Positions 21,133-32,832 of a stretch of 64,000 bases of DNA are shown one piece after another. The DNA is from Arachnopeziza araneosa. Taxonomy: Eukaryota; Ascomycota; Leotiomycetes; Helotiales; Arachnopezizaceae. The notes under the pieces were generated by a model. That model was not told where the DNA came from. It searched no databases and saw only the letters and a program-made list of their open reading frames with translations. The position numbers and the translations under genes were made by a program. The stretch is taken from the NCBI GenBank assembly GCA_003988855.1, contig QYAI01000004.1:558001-622000 (forward strand), written 5' to 3'. Within the stretch, counting starts at the first letter, position 1, and every line of letters begins with the position of its first letter.

Positions 21133-24100
21133 TTAACTTTTGACCGAAGAGGCAGAAGCACCGTTCGTAACTGGACCGTTGGAGGTACCTGGAGGGCCTC
21201 TCGGTTCAGGATTCAAGATCTTATTGTACATGCCCTCTAATTGAGTCCAAGGAGGGCTTGGATTCAAAGGCCAGATGTCGGCGACATATTCCCTTTGAAT
21301 TGATTAGACATGTTAAAATAAGCAAATACGATTCAAACTTACCAGAAACTTGGCTTGAGTTTTTCGGCTTCGTCCTCTTGTTCCAGGACCTTTACAATAT
21401 AATTGCCAATGGTGACAAGTTCCACTTTCATGACACTGGCACGTTCCTTTTGGGACTTGATATTGGCCTTGGTGGCCGATTGAAGACGCTTGAGACTGTC
21501 CTTGATTGGCTTGAACATTAATCGCATCATGGTATCCTCTGTGTCATCTCGACGGGCTTTAACATTGCGATCATGGTGATGGTCTTCTCCTGGTCCACTG
21601 TGCTTTCTCTTCAGATCGATGCTTCTGCCGGAACTCCCTCCACGACGGATTTCAAGTTCTTGGCGGTCGTGATTATGCCCATGTCCGTGACTATGTGCAC
21701 GCTCCTTCTCCCTCTCCCGATGATCGGAGGGTCGCTTCTTTGACTGAGGCGCTGGAGACGCTGAAACGGAACCTCTCGCTTCAGATCGTCGATGACCATT
21801 CGAACGTTCGTGCTTCTTGTTGTTGCGATGATGATTCTCGACAGCACGCTTTGCAGCTTGATTGTCTGAATATTTGGCTTTTAGGACGGAAAGAAGATAA
21901 TCTGCTCTTCGTACGAGGTGAACAGCGCCTGGTGCCTTGGCGACCTTTTCATCCCCCTTGCTACGTTCCTCCTTCTTGTCGACGCGATGCTCTTCGAGGA
22001 AGAACTTATCTTTCAGTCCAAGATCGGAATCGTCTCTGATCTGTACCCATGCGCCGTAACCATGCCTATGAATACCAACGAGCAGCATGCCGTCTTCCCT
22101 CGCACCCCAATCACAAGAATAACTTGCAGCCTTAGAAGCATCTGTGATTCGGAAGTTTTTGAAGTCAGAGGCAGATATGATATCTCTCAACATTCTCATC
22201 TCTCCAGGACGTTCCACAACCGTCTCAGCGTTGAGTCGTTTGACACCAAGGAAGTCGAAGAGAACTGCTTTCTTATCCTTTTTTGTCAGCGGCTTGTTTG
22301 TTTCTCGTTCCATTGCTTCGATTCTCTCTGCATCTTCTTTGAGGCGTCGAGTACTCTCGTCGGTAATAGCCTGAATGGTATTGCGGAGGAGGTCGAGATC
22401 ACGCCCAACAAGACGAGCATCTTTGATGAGCTCCTCTTGGCGGTCATCAATTGAGCCATAGCGGAGGAAAGCCCTGAACAGATTCCTGGCCTCTTTTTCG
22501 TTCAGCTCGCGTTTAGGATCTGCGCGATTGGCTTGTGCCTCTCGTCTCTCGTCTAGTTCATCTTGTTTAGCTTGATCTCGTTCTCGCTTCTTTGCAAGAC
22601 GCTGTTCTCGCTCAATCTCAGCAGTGTTCTTCATAGTTGCTTTTCGTGGGGCGTTCTCCTCCACAACTTTTGCAAGATACTCCTCGTGGGCACGTCTCTC
22701 TTCCTCGGCCTTGATTCCAGCGAGCTGATCCTTCGGAATGATATCATCCCACTCGAGGTCAATCTTAACATCGGTATACTCGAAGCTCTTCAAAAAGTCT
22801 TCTCCACCATCAGCCACCATGCCCTCTGGGACTTCAGTTTTATGTTCTTCGGCGTTTTCAAGGACAGAGTCAATATCAAGTTCTTCGAGCTTTTTCTGGT
22901 TACCTGACTGTTCGAACATCTTTTGACCTCTTCTTTTCAGGATTCTGGAGATGTCGTCAGACGATTTTGGATCATCGATCTTGCCAGCTTTCACTGCTTT
23001 CTCTCGTAGTTCCTTCTTTTCTTTGTCAGTGACACCACGCTGAATGGTGATGAACTCCAGCATTAGTTTATTTCGTGCCCGCTCCAGAACCTCTTCTTCC
23101 ACAGTCTCTTTAGACACTAGTCTGTAGATGCTGACGGGTTTCTTTTGTCCAATACGATGAGCGCGAGCCATTGCTTGCAGATCTGCTTGAGGATTCCAGT
23201 CTGAATCAAATATGATGACAGTGTCAGCAGTCATCAAATTGATGCCGAGACCACCAGCACGAGTTGAAAGGAGAAAACAGAAATCATTGCTCTCATCAGC
23301 ATTGAAATGATCAATAGCCATACGACGTGGTCCAGCTGCAATGGTGCCATCGAGACGTTGGAACTGATAACCTCGGAGCTGCAGATAATCGCCCAAGATA
23401 TCAAGCATCTTAACCATCTGACTAAATATGAGGACGCGATGATTGTCTCTTTTCAGCTTTGTAAGTAATCGGTCCAATAGCATCATTTTCCCGCTGCTTG
23501 CGATGAGACCTTTCAACTGATCCTCACGTCTTTCGCTGCCTTTCAAGATTTTTTCTTCAGCATTGGGAAACATGTAAGGATGATTGCTAGCCTTCTTCAA
23601 CTCCATCATGATATTGAGAAGAGATTGTTTCTGGCCCTTCGCTCCTTCGTTCAGAGCAGCGTAGTTCCTGGTCAGAATATTCTTGTAATAGTCAAGCTGG
23701 ACATCTGAAAGCTCAACGCGAATGATCTTCTCGCTCTTTGGCGGCAAGTCATTCTCGACCTTTTGCTTGGTGCGTCGGAGAATATAAGGCTGGATTTTGT
23801 TTGTCAGAGCTGCAATCTTTTCACCTGCAGCTTCTTCTGTTAAATCCATATTCTCTTCAATATCCAATTCCCCTGGCATGAGGAAATCCATAAGTGCGGA
23901 CAATTCTCCCAAGGTATTTTGAACAGGCGTGCCAGTGATAAGAAGGCGGCTTGGAGCCTTGAAATCGAGAAGCTTTTGATACAATTGCGACTCACGGTTC
24001 TTAAGGCGATGAGCCTCATCTACCGCCATAAATTGCCACTTGATTTGAGCCAGAAAGGAAGCGTCCGCGAGAATGTATTCGTATGAGGTGAGCAGGACAT

Positions 24101-26421
24101 TGAACTTTGGACGTTTGACATTGCCATCGGCAAGGAGTTCGTACTCGCGGATAATGCTTCGAGATGCCTCTTTGCCGTTGTATATGACATAATTAATATC
24201 AGGAGCCCAAGTGTCGAAAGTGTCAGCCCAGGCGGGAATAGTTGTCAAAGGTACGACAACAAGGAATGGTCCTTCCTGACGTCGGTCATGTCGCAGCCAG
24301 TTCATAAAAGAAACTGTTTGAACCGTCTTTCCGAGTCCCATCTCGTCTGCAAGGATAACATTCTTGTTTTTCGTCCAATTATAAGCCAGGAAGTTGAGGC
24401 CAGTGATTTGGAAGTCCCGAAGTTGTCCGCCTTTGATGTAAGATGGCTGCTCTCTGATAGGGACATGAGGACCACGAGTATTAGGATTTGATTCCTCCCG
24501 GTCAGATGACAAGGACTTGGAGCATCTGTCGAGGAACCGATCAATAGCATCTTGAGCCATTTTGCTCACCAGAGATGCAATCTCCCATGTGCAAGATTCA
24601 TAATACAAACCCTTCCATTTCACAAAGTACTCGGTTTCTTTTTCGCCCTCTCTGGTGCCGATGACTCGTTCAACTTTGGTATAATCCAATAGTGCATCAG
24701 AGTCACGCTCTCGATCAAGCATCCACTTCTCTTTTTCCTCCGGGGGAATATCTCCACCCCGAGACATGTATATGTCATCTAACACGATCTTCCTGTAATA
24801 GTTCTCTAGCCGACGAAAGCCACGGACGGCAGTCAATGAAGTTGTTGTTTCCCAGGTCGCGTGATAATGAGACTTGCCCTGCCACTTGATGTAATATTTG
24901 AAGTCATCTCGGCTGAGATCTTCGTCATTCATATCCTTTCCATCTTTCAATACATGCTTCAGGACAACATCGATATATGGAGAAGTGTCTTCAGTCTCGC
25001 CAGCCCAGTTATAGTTTGGAGTCATCATCTCGGACTCGTCGTCCATGTCTGCATCACTCTCCTGATAACCCCCCGCTTGAACTTGGGCAGCCCTTCGACT
25101 GTTCCATCTTTTCTCTTGATATGCTGGGGCAAGATTGCCCGCTTCAAGTTGGCGCCGGCGATGCTTCTTCGTTATGTTGCGTGCTTTTGCCCCTCCATAA
25201 TTATCAGAGTCTGAGTCGGATGCGGAAGCTGACGGAAGAATAGGAGTTTCTCGTTTCGATGCTGAATCTCACTATTAGCATTTGGCGACAGCAAGGTTAA
25301 AGAAAATGAGGTAAGGCCATACATGGCTGTGAGCGCTCTTGTCTTCTCCGCTTTGGCCGGTGAGCTGGCACAACATCAGAATCAGAATCGTTATCTTCGT
25401 CATCAGACTCAATCTACAATGCTGTCAGTATCTGCAATTGTCAAAGACCGTGAGACAGGTATGGGTATCGACATACAATCGGTCGATGTTGGACAGGACG
25501 ACCCTGGGCCAGAGTCAGTAAAGATTCTTAAAATGGGAATTGCCTGGACATACGCTTCTTCGAAGGCCATACAGTTCTGGGTTGGCTAGAATATGCTCAT
25601 CTTCAAGAGGTGCCTTCCGCTTCGTGGGCCGCCGAGAGTCGGTAGATGTTGAACGATCCGCTCGGCTTCCATTCGTGGCCACAGGAGCAGGACTATCCTC
25701 CATGTCGAAGTCGGCATCGTCGGAAGCATCTTGAGCATCTGCAGCAGAAGAGTCAGAAGCTTCGGTATCTTGTCCTCCAAACTCTGACTGGTGGTTGGCT
25801 GAGGTCGCCGGCGAGGGTTCGTCGACAATGGGAATGGCAACGTCGGAAAGATCGGACTCGCTATCGTAAGGAGCATCATCATTCGTAAGAGCCGTGCTTT
25901 CTAAGGAAGCAGTGTGTCCATTGGAGAGAGGATGAGCCGGCTTCGAGTTCAGTACTTTGACTGTAGATGGAGGGGCTGAAGACGACAAGAGTTAGCATTG
26001 TAATGAAAAAGGCTGCAAATTTTCATGAGACGCGTTGATGACAGCTATGTCACCCCGAAGAGAAATCTCGAGCGATCTAGATGTGAATGAAACCGCAGAA
26101 TAAGAGTCTATCAGAGCCATTTGAATGTATTCGGCGCATTTCGAGGATCTGGAGGATGATTTCGAAATAGGGCTGATGATGATCCTCCACCGATTGCGGA
26201 CGAATTCGAGAGTGGGAGCTGGCACAAAGGCTCCAGATTCATCGCCTCTGATATAGAAGACGCAAAGACAAGAAATAGAAGTCTGCGAAGCAATCTGCAG
26301 CGAGTGCCTCGAGATATGGGGATGGGTTCGATGTGTCTTCGAGCCAGGCAGAGACCGTCACACTTGAAGAGTTCCTGGGCGGATATTTAAGGAGAAAAGA
26401 AAGACAGAACTTACAAGCCAT
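21133..26421 (-). CDS. CHD1: CHD1-type chromodomain helicase DNA-binding chromatin remodeller
   Basis: Predicted 1541-residue nuclear ATPase that spaces nucleosomes over transcribed genes. Exons, in order of transcription: 26421-26415, 25975-25554, 25503-25477, 25413-25323, 25261-21343, 21292-21133. All junctions are GT..AG and keep frame. Visible domains in order: acidic N-terminus; tandem chromodomains (FKYYIKWQGKSHYHATWE and EYFVKWKGLYYESCTWE); SNF2 ATPase with LADEMGLGKTVQT and DEAHRLKN; helicase C-terminal lobe with STRAGGLGINL and ARAHRIGQKKPVSIYRLVS; SANT-SLIDE region around FRAFLRYGS; and the C-terminal CHCT (DUF4208) helical domain, interrupted by the last intron, ending at EYVADIWPLNP. 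The first coding exon is only 7 nt (ATGGCTT) before a 439-nt intron, and the third exon is 27 nt. These short exons are inferred from splice signals and frame; the rest is very secure. Divergent from RLI1, 392 bp apart. Confidence 0.95.
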
Positions 26422-26813
26422 GTTAACTAGGCCCCCCAGAGGCAACTGCTTCTTTTTGTATTCAAATGGAGGTTACGATATGGGAAGTATACTAGGCGTC
26501 TGTAAAGTCGAAGGTGTGGAGATATGGCACGAGAAGGTTGCTGAACATAACCCATCAGACCTCGCTTGTTCAACCAGTGACAGCGCGTTTAGATTCCCTG
26601 ACCATAGTGGGACCTCCCACCACAGCAGTTTACTTGGATTGTTGTCGTGAATAGGATTCTTGAAGCTAGAGCCCCAACGGACAGCTTCATCGAGATTCTG
26701 AAACTAAACGCGGCGTTCCTTTCATCGTCCTTCCATTTCGTTCTTCCCGGACTCTGTGACAAGACTTTCACCACCTTTAGTCTCCAGGATCGTCACCCAT
26801 TCATCCATTCAGG
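26422..26813. promoter_or_regulatory. Divergent promoter region between CHD1 and RLI1
   Basis: 392 bp separating two divergent start codons, which must hold both promoters and leaders. I saw no clear TATA box or repeated motif. Both genes are broadly expressed housekeeping genes, so a shared promoter is plausible. Confidence 0.5.
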
Positions 26814-29046
26814 ATGGCAGACAAACTGACTCGGTATGTTCTCTGTCCACCAGAAGATTCTGCGACATCAAGAAGAGACATTTGAGTACATGTCAAGAAC
26901 TATACGCTAACCACGCTGGCAAAACAGTATCGCGATCATCAGTACGGACAAGGTGCGAATGAAAGAGAACCCCCTCCATACCCCGCCAAAGAGAACAATA
27001 TGCTAATCTTACATCTTGGCATCCAGTGTAAGCCGAAGGTATCTTGACCCTACCTAATAAGAGAGCCGCATACTAAGTAGAATAGAAATGCAGACAAGAG
27101 TGCAAAAAATCTTGCCCGGTGGTTCGAAGTGGTCGACTTTGCATTGAAGTAACGCCTGAGTCAAAGATTGCTTTTATCTCGGAGACACTATGCATTGGAT
27201 GTGGTATTTGTCCTAAGAAATGTCCATTCGGTGCTATCAATATCATCAATCTGCCGACCAACCTCGAATCGCACGTTACCCACCGATACTCTGCCAACAG
27301 CTTCAAGCTTCACCGATTGCCAACACCTCGCCCAGGACAAGTATTAGGTCTGGTTGGTTCAAATGGTATTGGAAAGAGTACAGCTCTTAAGATTCTTAGT
27401 GGGAAATTGAAACCAAATCTGGGAAAATATGATAATCCACCGGACTGGCAAGATGTGATTAAGTACTTCCGAGGTTCCGAGTTGCAGAGTATGTGCTTTC
27501 CTAATTGAGATTCTTCCCTAGGCTAAGACATGGGCAGATTATTTCACCAAAATCCTTGAGGATGACCTAAAAGCAATTGTGAAGCCTCAATATGTTGACC
27601 GAATTCCGAAAGCAATCAAGGGACCTGATAAAACAGTTCGGACACTGATTGAGGGCGGCGCATCCATGGATAACTTAGAAGAAGTGCTTGACGTCCTAGG
27701 TTAGATGATATTCTTTGATTCTGGATGACTACTGACTTGATTCTAGAGTTGAATCATATCATGGATCGAGATGTGAATCTCCTTTCAGGAGGCGAGCTTC
27801 AGCGATTCGCTATTGGTACAGTCTGTGTGCAACAAGCGGATGTGTACGTTACCGTAGTACTTCATTCTTATATTTGCTGACTCTACCCTCAGTTACATGT
27901 TTGACGAACCTTCATCCTACCTTGATGTGAAACAACGTCTCAGTGCTGCCAAAATCATTCGATCTCTTTTGCGACCCGACGACTATGTCATTTGCGTTGA
28001 ACACGATCTTTCAGTCTTGGATTACCTTTCCGATTTCATCTGTGTTCTGTATGGCAAGCCTGCAGTTTATGGTGTTGTCACACTTCCTGCTTCAGTTCGT
28101 GAAGGCATCAATATCTTCCTCGACGGCAACATTCCAACTGAGAACTTGCGTTTCAGAGAAGAATCATTGACTTTCCGTATTGCAGAGGCGGCTGATGAAT
28201 TTATGGCTGATCGAACACGCGCCTTCAATTATCCTTCCATGGAAAAGACTTTGGGGGGATTCCATCTTGCTATTGAAGCTGGAGATTTCACGGATTCTGA
28301 GATTATTGTCATGATGGGCGAGAACGGAACTGGCAAGACCACCTTCTGCAAATTACTTGCCGGAGCATTGAACCCAGATGGCAACCAAAAAGTTCCTGGC
28401 ATGAAAGTTAGTATGAAGCCGCAGAAGATTACACCAAAGTTTGAGGGAACAGTCCGACAGCTCTTCTTCAAAAAGATTAAGACCGCCTTCCTTCTACCGC
28501 AATTCCAGACTGACGTTGTCAAACCATTGAAGCTCGAGGAGTTCATCGACCAGGAGGTTAAGACTTTATCAGGTGGCGAGTTGCAACGTGTTGCTATTGT
28601 TCTTGCTCTTGGTCTTCCTGCTGATATTTATTTGATCGACGAACCTTCTGCCTATCTAGATTCTGAACAACGTATCATTGCAGCTCGCGTCATCAAGAGA
28701 TTCATTATGCACTCGAAGAAAACAGCATTCATTGTCGAGCACGATTTCATCATGGCTACTTATTTGGCAGATCGTGTCATTGTGTTCGATGGCGAACCGG
28801 GAATTAATGCTCGTGCAAATCGTCCAGAGTCGTTACTTACTGGTTGCAACAGGTTCTTGGAGAATTTGGATGTTACTTTCCGACGTGACCCAACAAATTA
28901 CAGACCCCGTATCAATAAGCTCAATTCACAACTGGATCAAGAACAGAAGATGAGTGGAAATTATGTAAGTCGTAGAAGTTATTTACTAAAGTCGATGCTA
29001 ACCTTCGCACAAGTTCTTCTTGGAGGAAGCTGAGAAAACTAGTTGA
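26814..29046 (+). CDS. RLI1: ABCE1/Rli1 iron-sulfur ABC ATPase
   Basis: Predicted 607-residue cytosolic ATPase that splits ribosomes after termination and acts in initiation and ribosome export. Exons: 26814-26833, 26928-26952, 27027-27038, 27086-27488, 27538-27699, 27747-27843, 27893-28964, 29014-29046. Length matches the family (about 608). The two 4Fe-4S motifs are visible: CKPKKCRQECKKSCPVV, which spans the exon 3/4 junction, and CIGCGICPKKCPFG. First nucleotide-binding domain: GSNGIGKST, LLSGGELQRFAIG, YMFDEPSSYLD. Second: GENGTGKTTF, LSGGELQRVAIVLAL, YLIDEPSAYLDSEQR. Every key residue is intact. The 5' part is cut into coding exons of 20, 25 and 12 nt, forced by the conservation of the cysteine motif. 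Convergent with PRP40. Confidence 0.97.
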
Positions 29047-29610
29047 AAAGGGCAACAAAAAGAACTCAGCCCCTGAAATTCATAATGTATCATCTGGCGT
29101 CACTGGTATAGCATTGCATGGATCAGGGCATAAAGGCTTGGGTGGCTCTTTGAGTTGGGAAAGCAACTCGTCGTCCGAGGATGATGACCCAGATGGATAA
29201 CATTGGCGACGACAGTTAGTCCCCTGCTGCCGGTTCCTTAAAATGTGCACATCTTCGTAGTACAATAAAGGATCTCAAGGGTGGTGGGTCAAGTAGGGCA
29301 ACTGTCGTCAGATGCGAATGCATCGTGGACAGGTGAGAATGTTAGGACGGGTTGAACTTTGATATTCTACATGCTCTCGATTTGAGTTGATAAACTCGAG
29401 ATAGCTAAAAAGGCTTCCAAGGCTTGAATCGTTAAGGGAAAACGAATACGAACCGAGAAGTGATCCACATCTCATCTGATATACTCCTCCGCTTCTCAAG
29501 TATTTGTAGTCGAACCCTGCGTGACGAAGTCATCATGCCACGGAATTAACTGGTGTTTGCGCGATACGTACAAATTTGAAAGAACGATATGGCAGTCTCT
29601 ACTAATCCCA
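29047..29610. other. Convergent intergenic region between RLI1 and PRP40
   Basis: 564 bp between the two stop codons, presumably both 3' untranslated regions. A frame of about 55 codons runs past the RLI1 stop with an acidic Ser-rich end, but no splice pattern links it to RLI1. Nothing else seen. Confidence 0.45.
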
Positions 29611-32231
29611 TTACTCTTCTTCGATCTCACCTTCCTCGCTACCAGAATGTACTGCAGGCTCCTCTTTTGGCAGCAATGGTGCAGGAGGAGATCGGGTCTT
29701 ATGACGGCGCTCACGTGGAATGATCGGGGAACGCTCACGTGGGGTTACCTCTCTGCGTGTTCTCTATAAGCTTATTAGTCAAAATTACCTGAAGGGACGC
29801 GTGTAAATTGACCTTAGCTCTTGAACTGCCAACACTTTCCGCATCACTGTCAGCTCGACGACGTCTACCACCACTAGGCCGCTCATCTCCATATGGCAGC
29901 TCATCAATGCTTCCACGAGGATCGCCTCTGCGCCGATATAACTTTTCTCGTTCGTTATCTCTATCTCTTCGCTCTCGATCATAGTGGCTCATCTCTTCTC
30001 GGCGGCTGCGATGAGGTCTGTCAAGATCGCGTTCTGAGTCACGATCTCGTTCTCTCTCTCTATCTATCCGATCGCCTCGCCGACCGGGGGAAAGCAGAGT
30101 GTCAGCCGCAGCACTACCTTTCCGATAATTCTTCTCTCGGTCGGCAATAGCTTTTCGCCGATCTGCTTCATATGCGTCTGGTTCCGGGCTACGACTAACC
30201 CTATCAAGACGTCCATTGGAACGGCGTGGTCTCTCACCTCTGTCCCGATCACGATGTGTTGATCTATCCACTGATACTCTCTCGCGGCGCTTCATCCGAT
30301 CCTTTTCGGCGTCATCTTCTTTCTCCTTTAGTCTTCGAATGACCTTTTCGAATGCCGAGCGACGAAGCTCATCAGAAGATACTGCAATATACTCTTCAGA
30401 GCGCTCAATTCGGGGCCGAATCTTCTCATAAGTGTCATCAACTCTAACAGGAGGCTCTAAGTGCTTAATGAGGGATCTCAGGGCATCAGCGGCACGACGT
30501 TGTTGTCGCTCTGCCTGGTGCTTGTCATCTTCATTACGGCGAGATATCTTCTCGTGCAGCTACACAAAATTAACAAATTATATCGTAGACTAAAACCAAG
30601 TAGCGAGAAGCTCACCCGTTCAAAAATTAACAACAAAGAGTCTCGATCAATGTTAGCAGTGCGTCGATCATTCTGCATCAAAGCAAGGAACTCCTCAAAA
30701 GTAGTTTTCTGCTGAATCTCAAACCGTTTATCCTGATATATCATTAGCTGAAGGACATCCAAAGGGAAATTGTCGACAAACATCTAAAACGTCTAGAACA
30801 TCGTTCCGCGTACTACGTAGAGCACGCTCTTCTTCTTCAACCATATCCCAAAATAGATCAAGAGGAGTCGATCCTGACTGACCGAGCATTTCTTGGTATC
30901 TCTCATCTTTCTCGATTAGAGGATGGATTTCAGTCCATTTTGAGCCTGCCTTAATTTGATTGTTTACCTTTAGCTCGAGTAAAAGAGACGTGAAACGATC
31001 ACGGTTTTGCCGCTCTCTCCTAGATCTCTGATTCTTCAACAACTGCCGTGTGTCGTTGAGCGACTTCTCCAGATTTTTGATATGATTCTCAAAAGCAGTC
31101 AACATATCAGATTTGCTCAGAGTTTGGAACTTCTGATCACCTTGAAATCGCTGGTTGGACAGGATAATACCTTGTGCCTCTGACCATCTGGTGAATGGCT
31201 GCAAGTCAAGGCCTTTCATAATTTCTACAAGATCATCCATGGCAGATTTTCGTACTATTGATTCTCGTTCCATATTAACCTTTTTAAGCTCGATGATATA
31301 GTCTTCGAATAACTGGCGTCGTTCGTTGTCATCTTTGGCAGACCTGAAAATGGTCTCTGCTTCGATGATGGGTCGAGCTGTCTTCCAGCGAGTATAATGC
31401 TTGATCTCTGGATGACTTTTCAGCATGGTAGCAAAGTCTTTACGGAGCTTCTCAATCCGCTCCTTTGCACGGTCCTTCTCCTGAATTCGGACTTCAACGG
31501 CATACTTCTCAAATGCTGCTTTTCGATCCTTGGGATCCTTAAGAGCTCGATACTGAGGGTCTTTGATAATCGATCGCATCGTTTGTTCCCAAGTCCAATC
31601 AGGATCAACATTGTTACGGCGGAGGAGCTTTAAGAACGCAGCTTCAGCCTCCTCAAATGTAGAATAGTCTGGATCGGTGTTCGCAGGGACAAAAACTTGA
31701 GCACGGCTTCCGTTAGCATCATTTCCATATGCAATTTGGCGCGCTTCTCCTAATGGTTCTCTATCTCGAGGTTGATCGTATTGATTGCCAGAAAATCCTC
31801 CGCCAGCAACAAAGGTTGGAGTGGCACTATGCAAAACGTTAGAAAGTAGATCGCGAGAGTAAAGAATCAAACTTACGGGACAGACGGAATCGCTGGCGCG
31901 GCATCTTTTGATAGAGCTTCTTTGTAGACATCTGGCATCTCCCATGAGCTCTGCTTCGTTTCCGTATTATACCAGTATTTTCTGCCTCCTTCAGCAGTGT
32001 ACTCTTTCCATGGCTGTGCAGATAGAGCGCGCTGTACGATATCAATACCTCAGGTCTTTAGAGAGCATCATATTCATTTACCTCTGCCAGGGTCATCAAC
32101 TCCTCAGGCTTCGTCCACTGGGTGGCTTTTGTGACAGTGTTGTAATAGTAGACGCGCCCGTCTGCATTGCGTGCCTCTGACCACAGCGATGGCGCCGCTG
32201 CATGGCCATTGATTCCATTCATGCTGTTCAT
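29611..32231 (-). CDS. PRP40: Prp40 U1 snRNP-associated splicing factor, WW and FF domains
   Basis: Predicted 788-residue nuclear protein that bridges U1 snRNP at the 5' splice site with branch-point proteins and RNA polymerase II. Exons in order of transcription: 32231-32082, 32031-31877, 31826-30782, 30732-30616, 30559-29813, 29763-29611. Two WW domains lie in the first 100 residues: SLWSEARNADGRVYYYN..TQWTKP, and PWKEYTAEGGRKYWYN..SSWEMP. FF repeats follow, with AEAAFLKLLRRNNVDPDWTWE and later ERAHEKISRR-like helices across the fourth and fifth exons. The C-terminal third is Arg/Asp/Ser-rich (RDRDRGERPRR-like), ending in GSEEGEIEEE. The last intron needs a weaker GTCAAT donor, because the better GTAATT would leave only 25 nt. 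Divergent from TRS65, 601 bp apart. Confidence 0.93.
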
Positions 32232-32832
32232 GATGAGTGTTGAAATGGCGAAGTTGATTGACGCTAGAAGTCTGCGCCGTAAAGCCGGAATTGTAAATTT
32301 GATACCTGGAGGGCTTTTGGTTTGCACGGACCACCACTTTGAGCCTCAACATCATCGCACAAAGTGCGGCGATAGATAATCAGACTACGTGCTGAAGAGA
32401 CGGGCCTCATTAGGTTCAACTCGCCTTTGTTTACATATTCACCTAAATTACAGCTCATTGCCTAAACCCATTCTCATTCCGCATGTCGCATATGAATATC
32501 CACATTCCAAAGTCTCTGATGATACAGGCAGTCACAGTTCAGCGCGGATAGTAAATCTTCCTTAAAAACCGTTTGTTAATGTTGTGTGAAGAGCTGATTT
32601 AAATTAAAAAATACACTCAGTTGATAGATAATTCCAAGAAAGAATAAAGTGGATAAATTTTAAGGCATCCACAGTTGAAATTATCAGGCACGAAGGCAGC
32701 CACCTCTAAACCACAATGCAGCATCCATCCTCAAATCAAAACCTCCTTTACAGCTAACAAACGCAGATGAGGATGTGTTTATTAACTCTAGAGCTTTGAT
32801 AATAGACCTGCTGGTCTCTATATCTGACCAAA
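32232..32832. promoter_or_regulatory. Divergent promoter region between PRP40 and TRS65
   Basis: 601 bp between divergent start codons. The half nearest TRS65 is AT-rich. No gene or clear repeat was seen. Confidence 0.45.

Noticed and set aside
29040..29200. Open frame running past the RLI1 stop with an acidic, Ser-rich end
   Set aside because: It is in a different frame from RLI1, and no splice donor or acceptor pair joins it; the normal RLI1 C-terminus (NYFFLEEAEKTS) fits the family.
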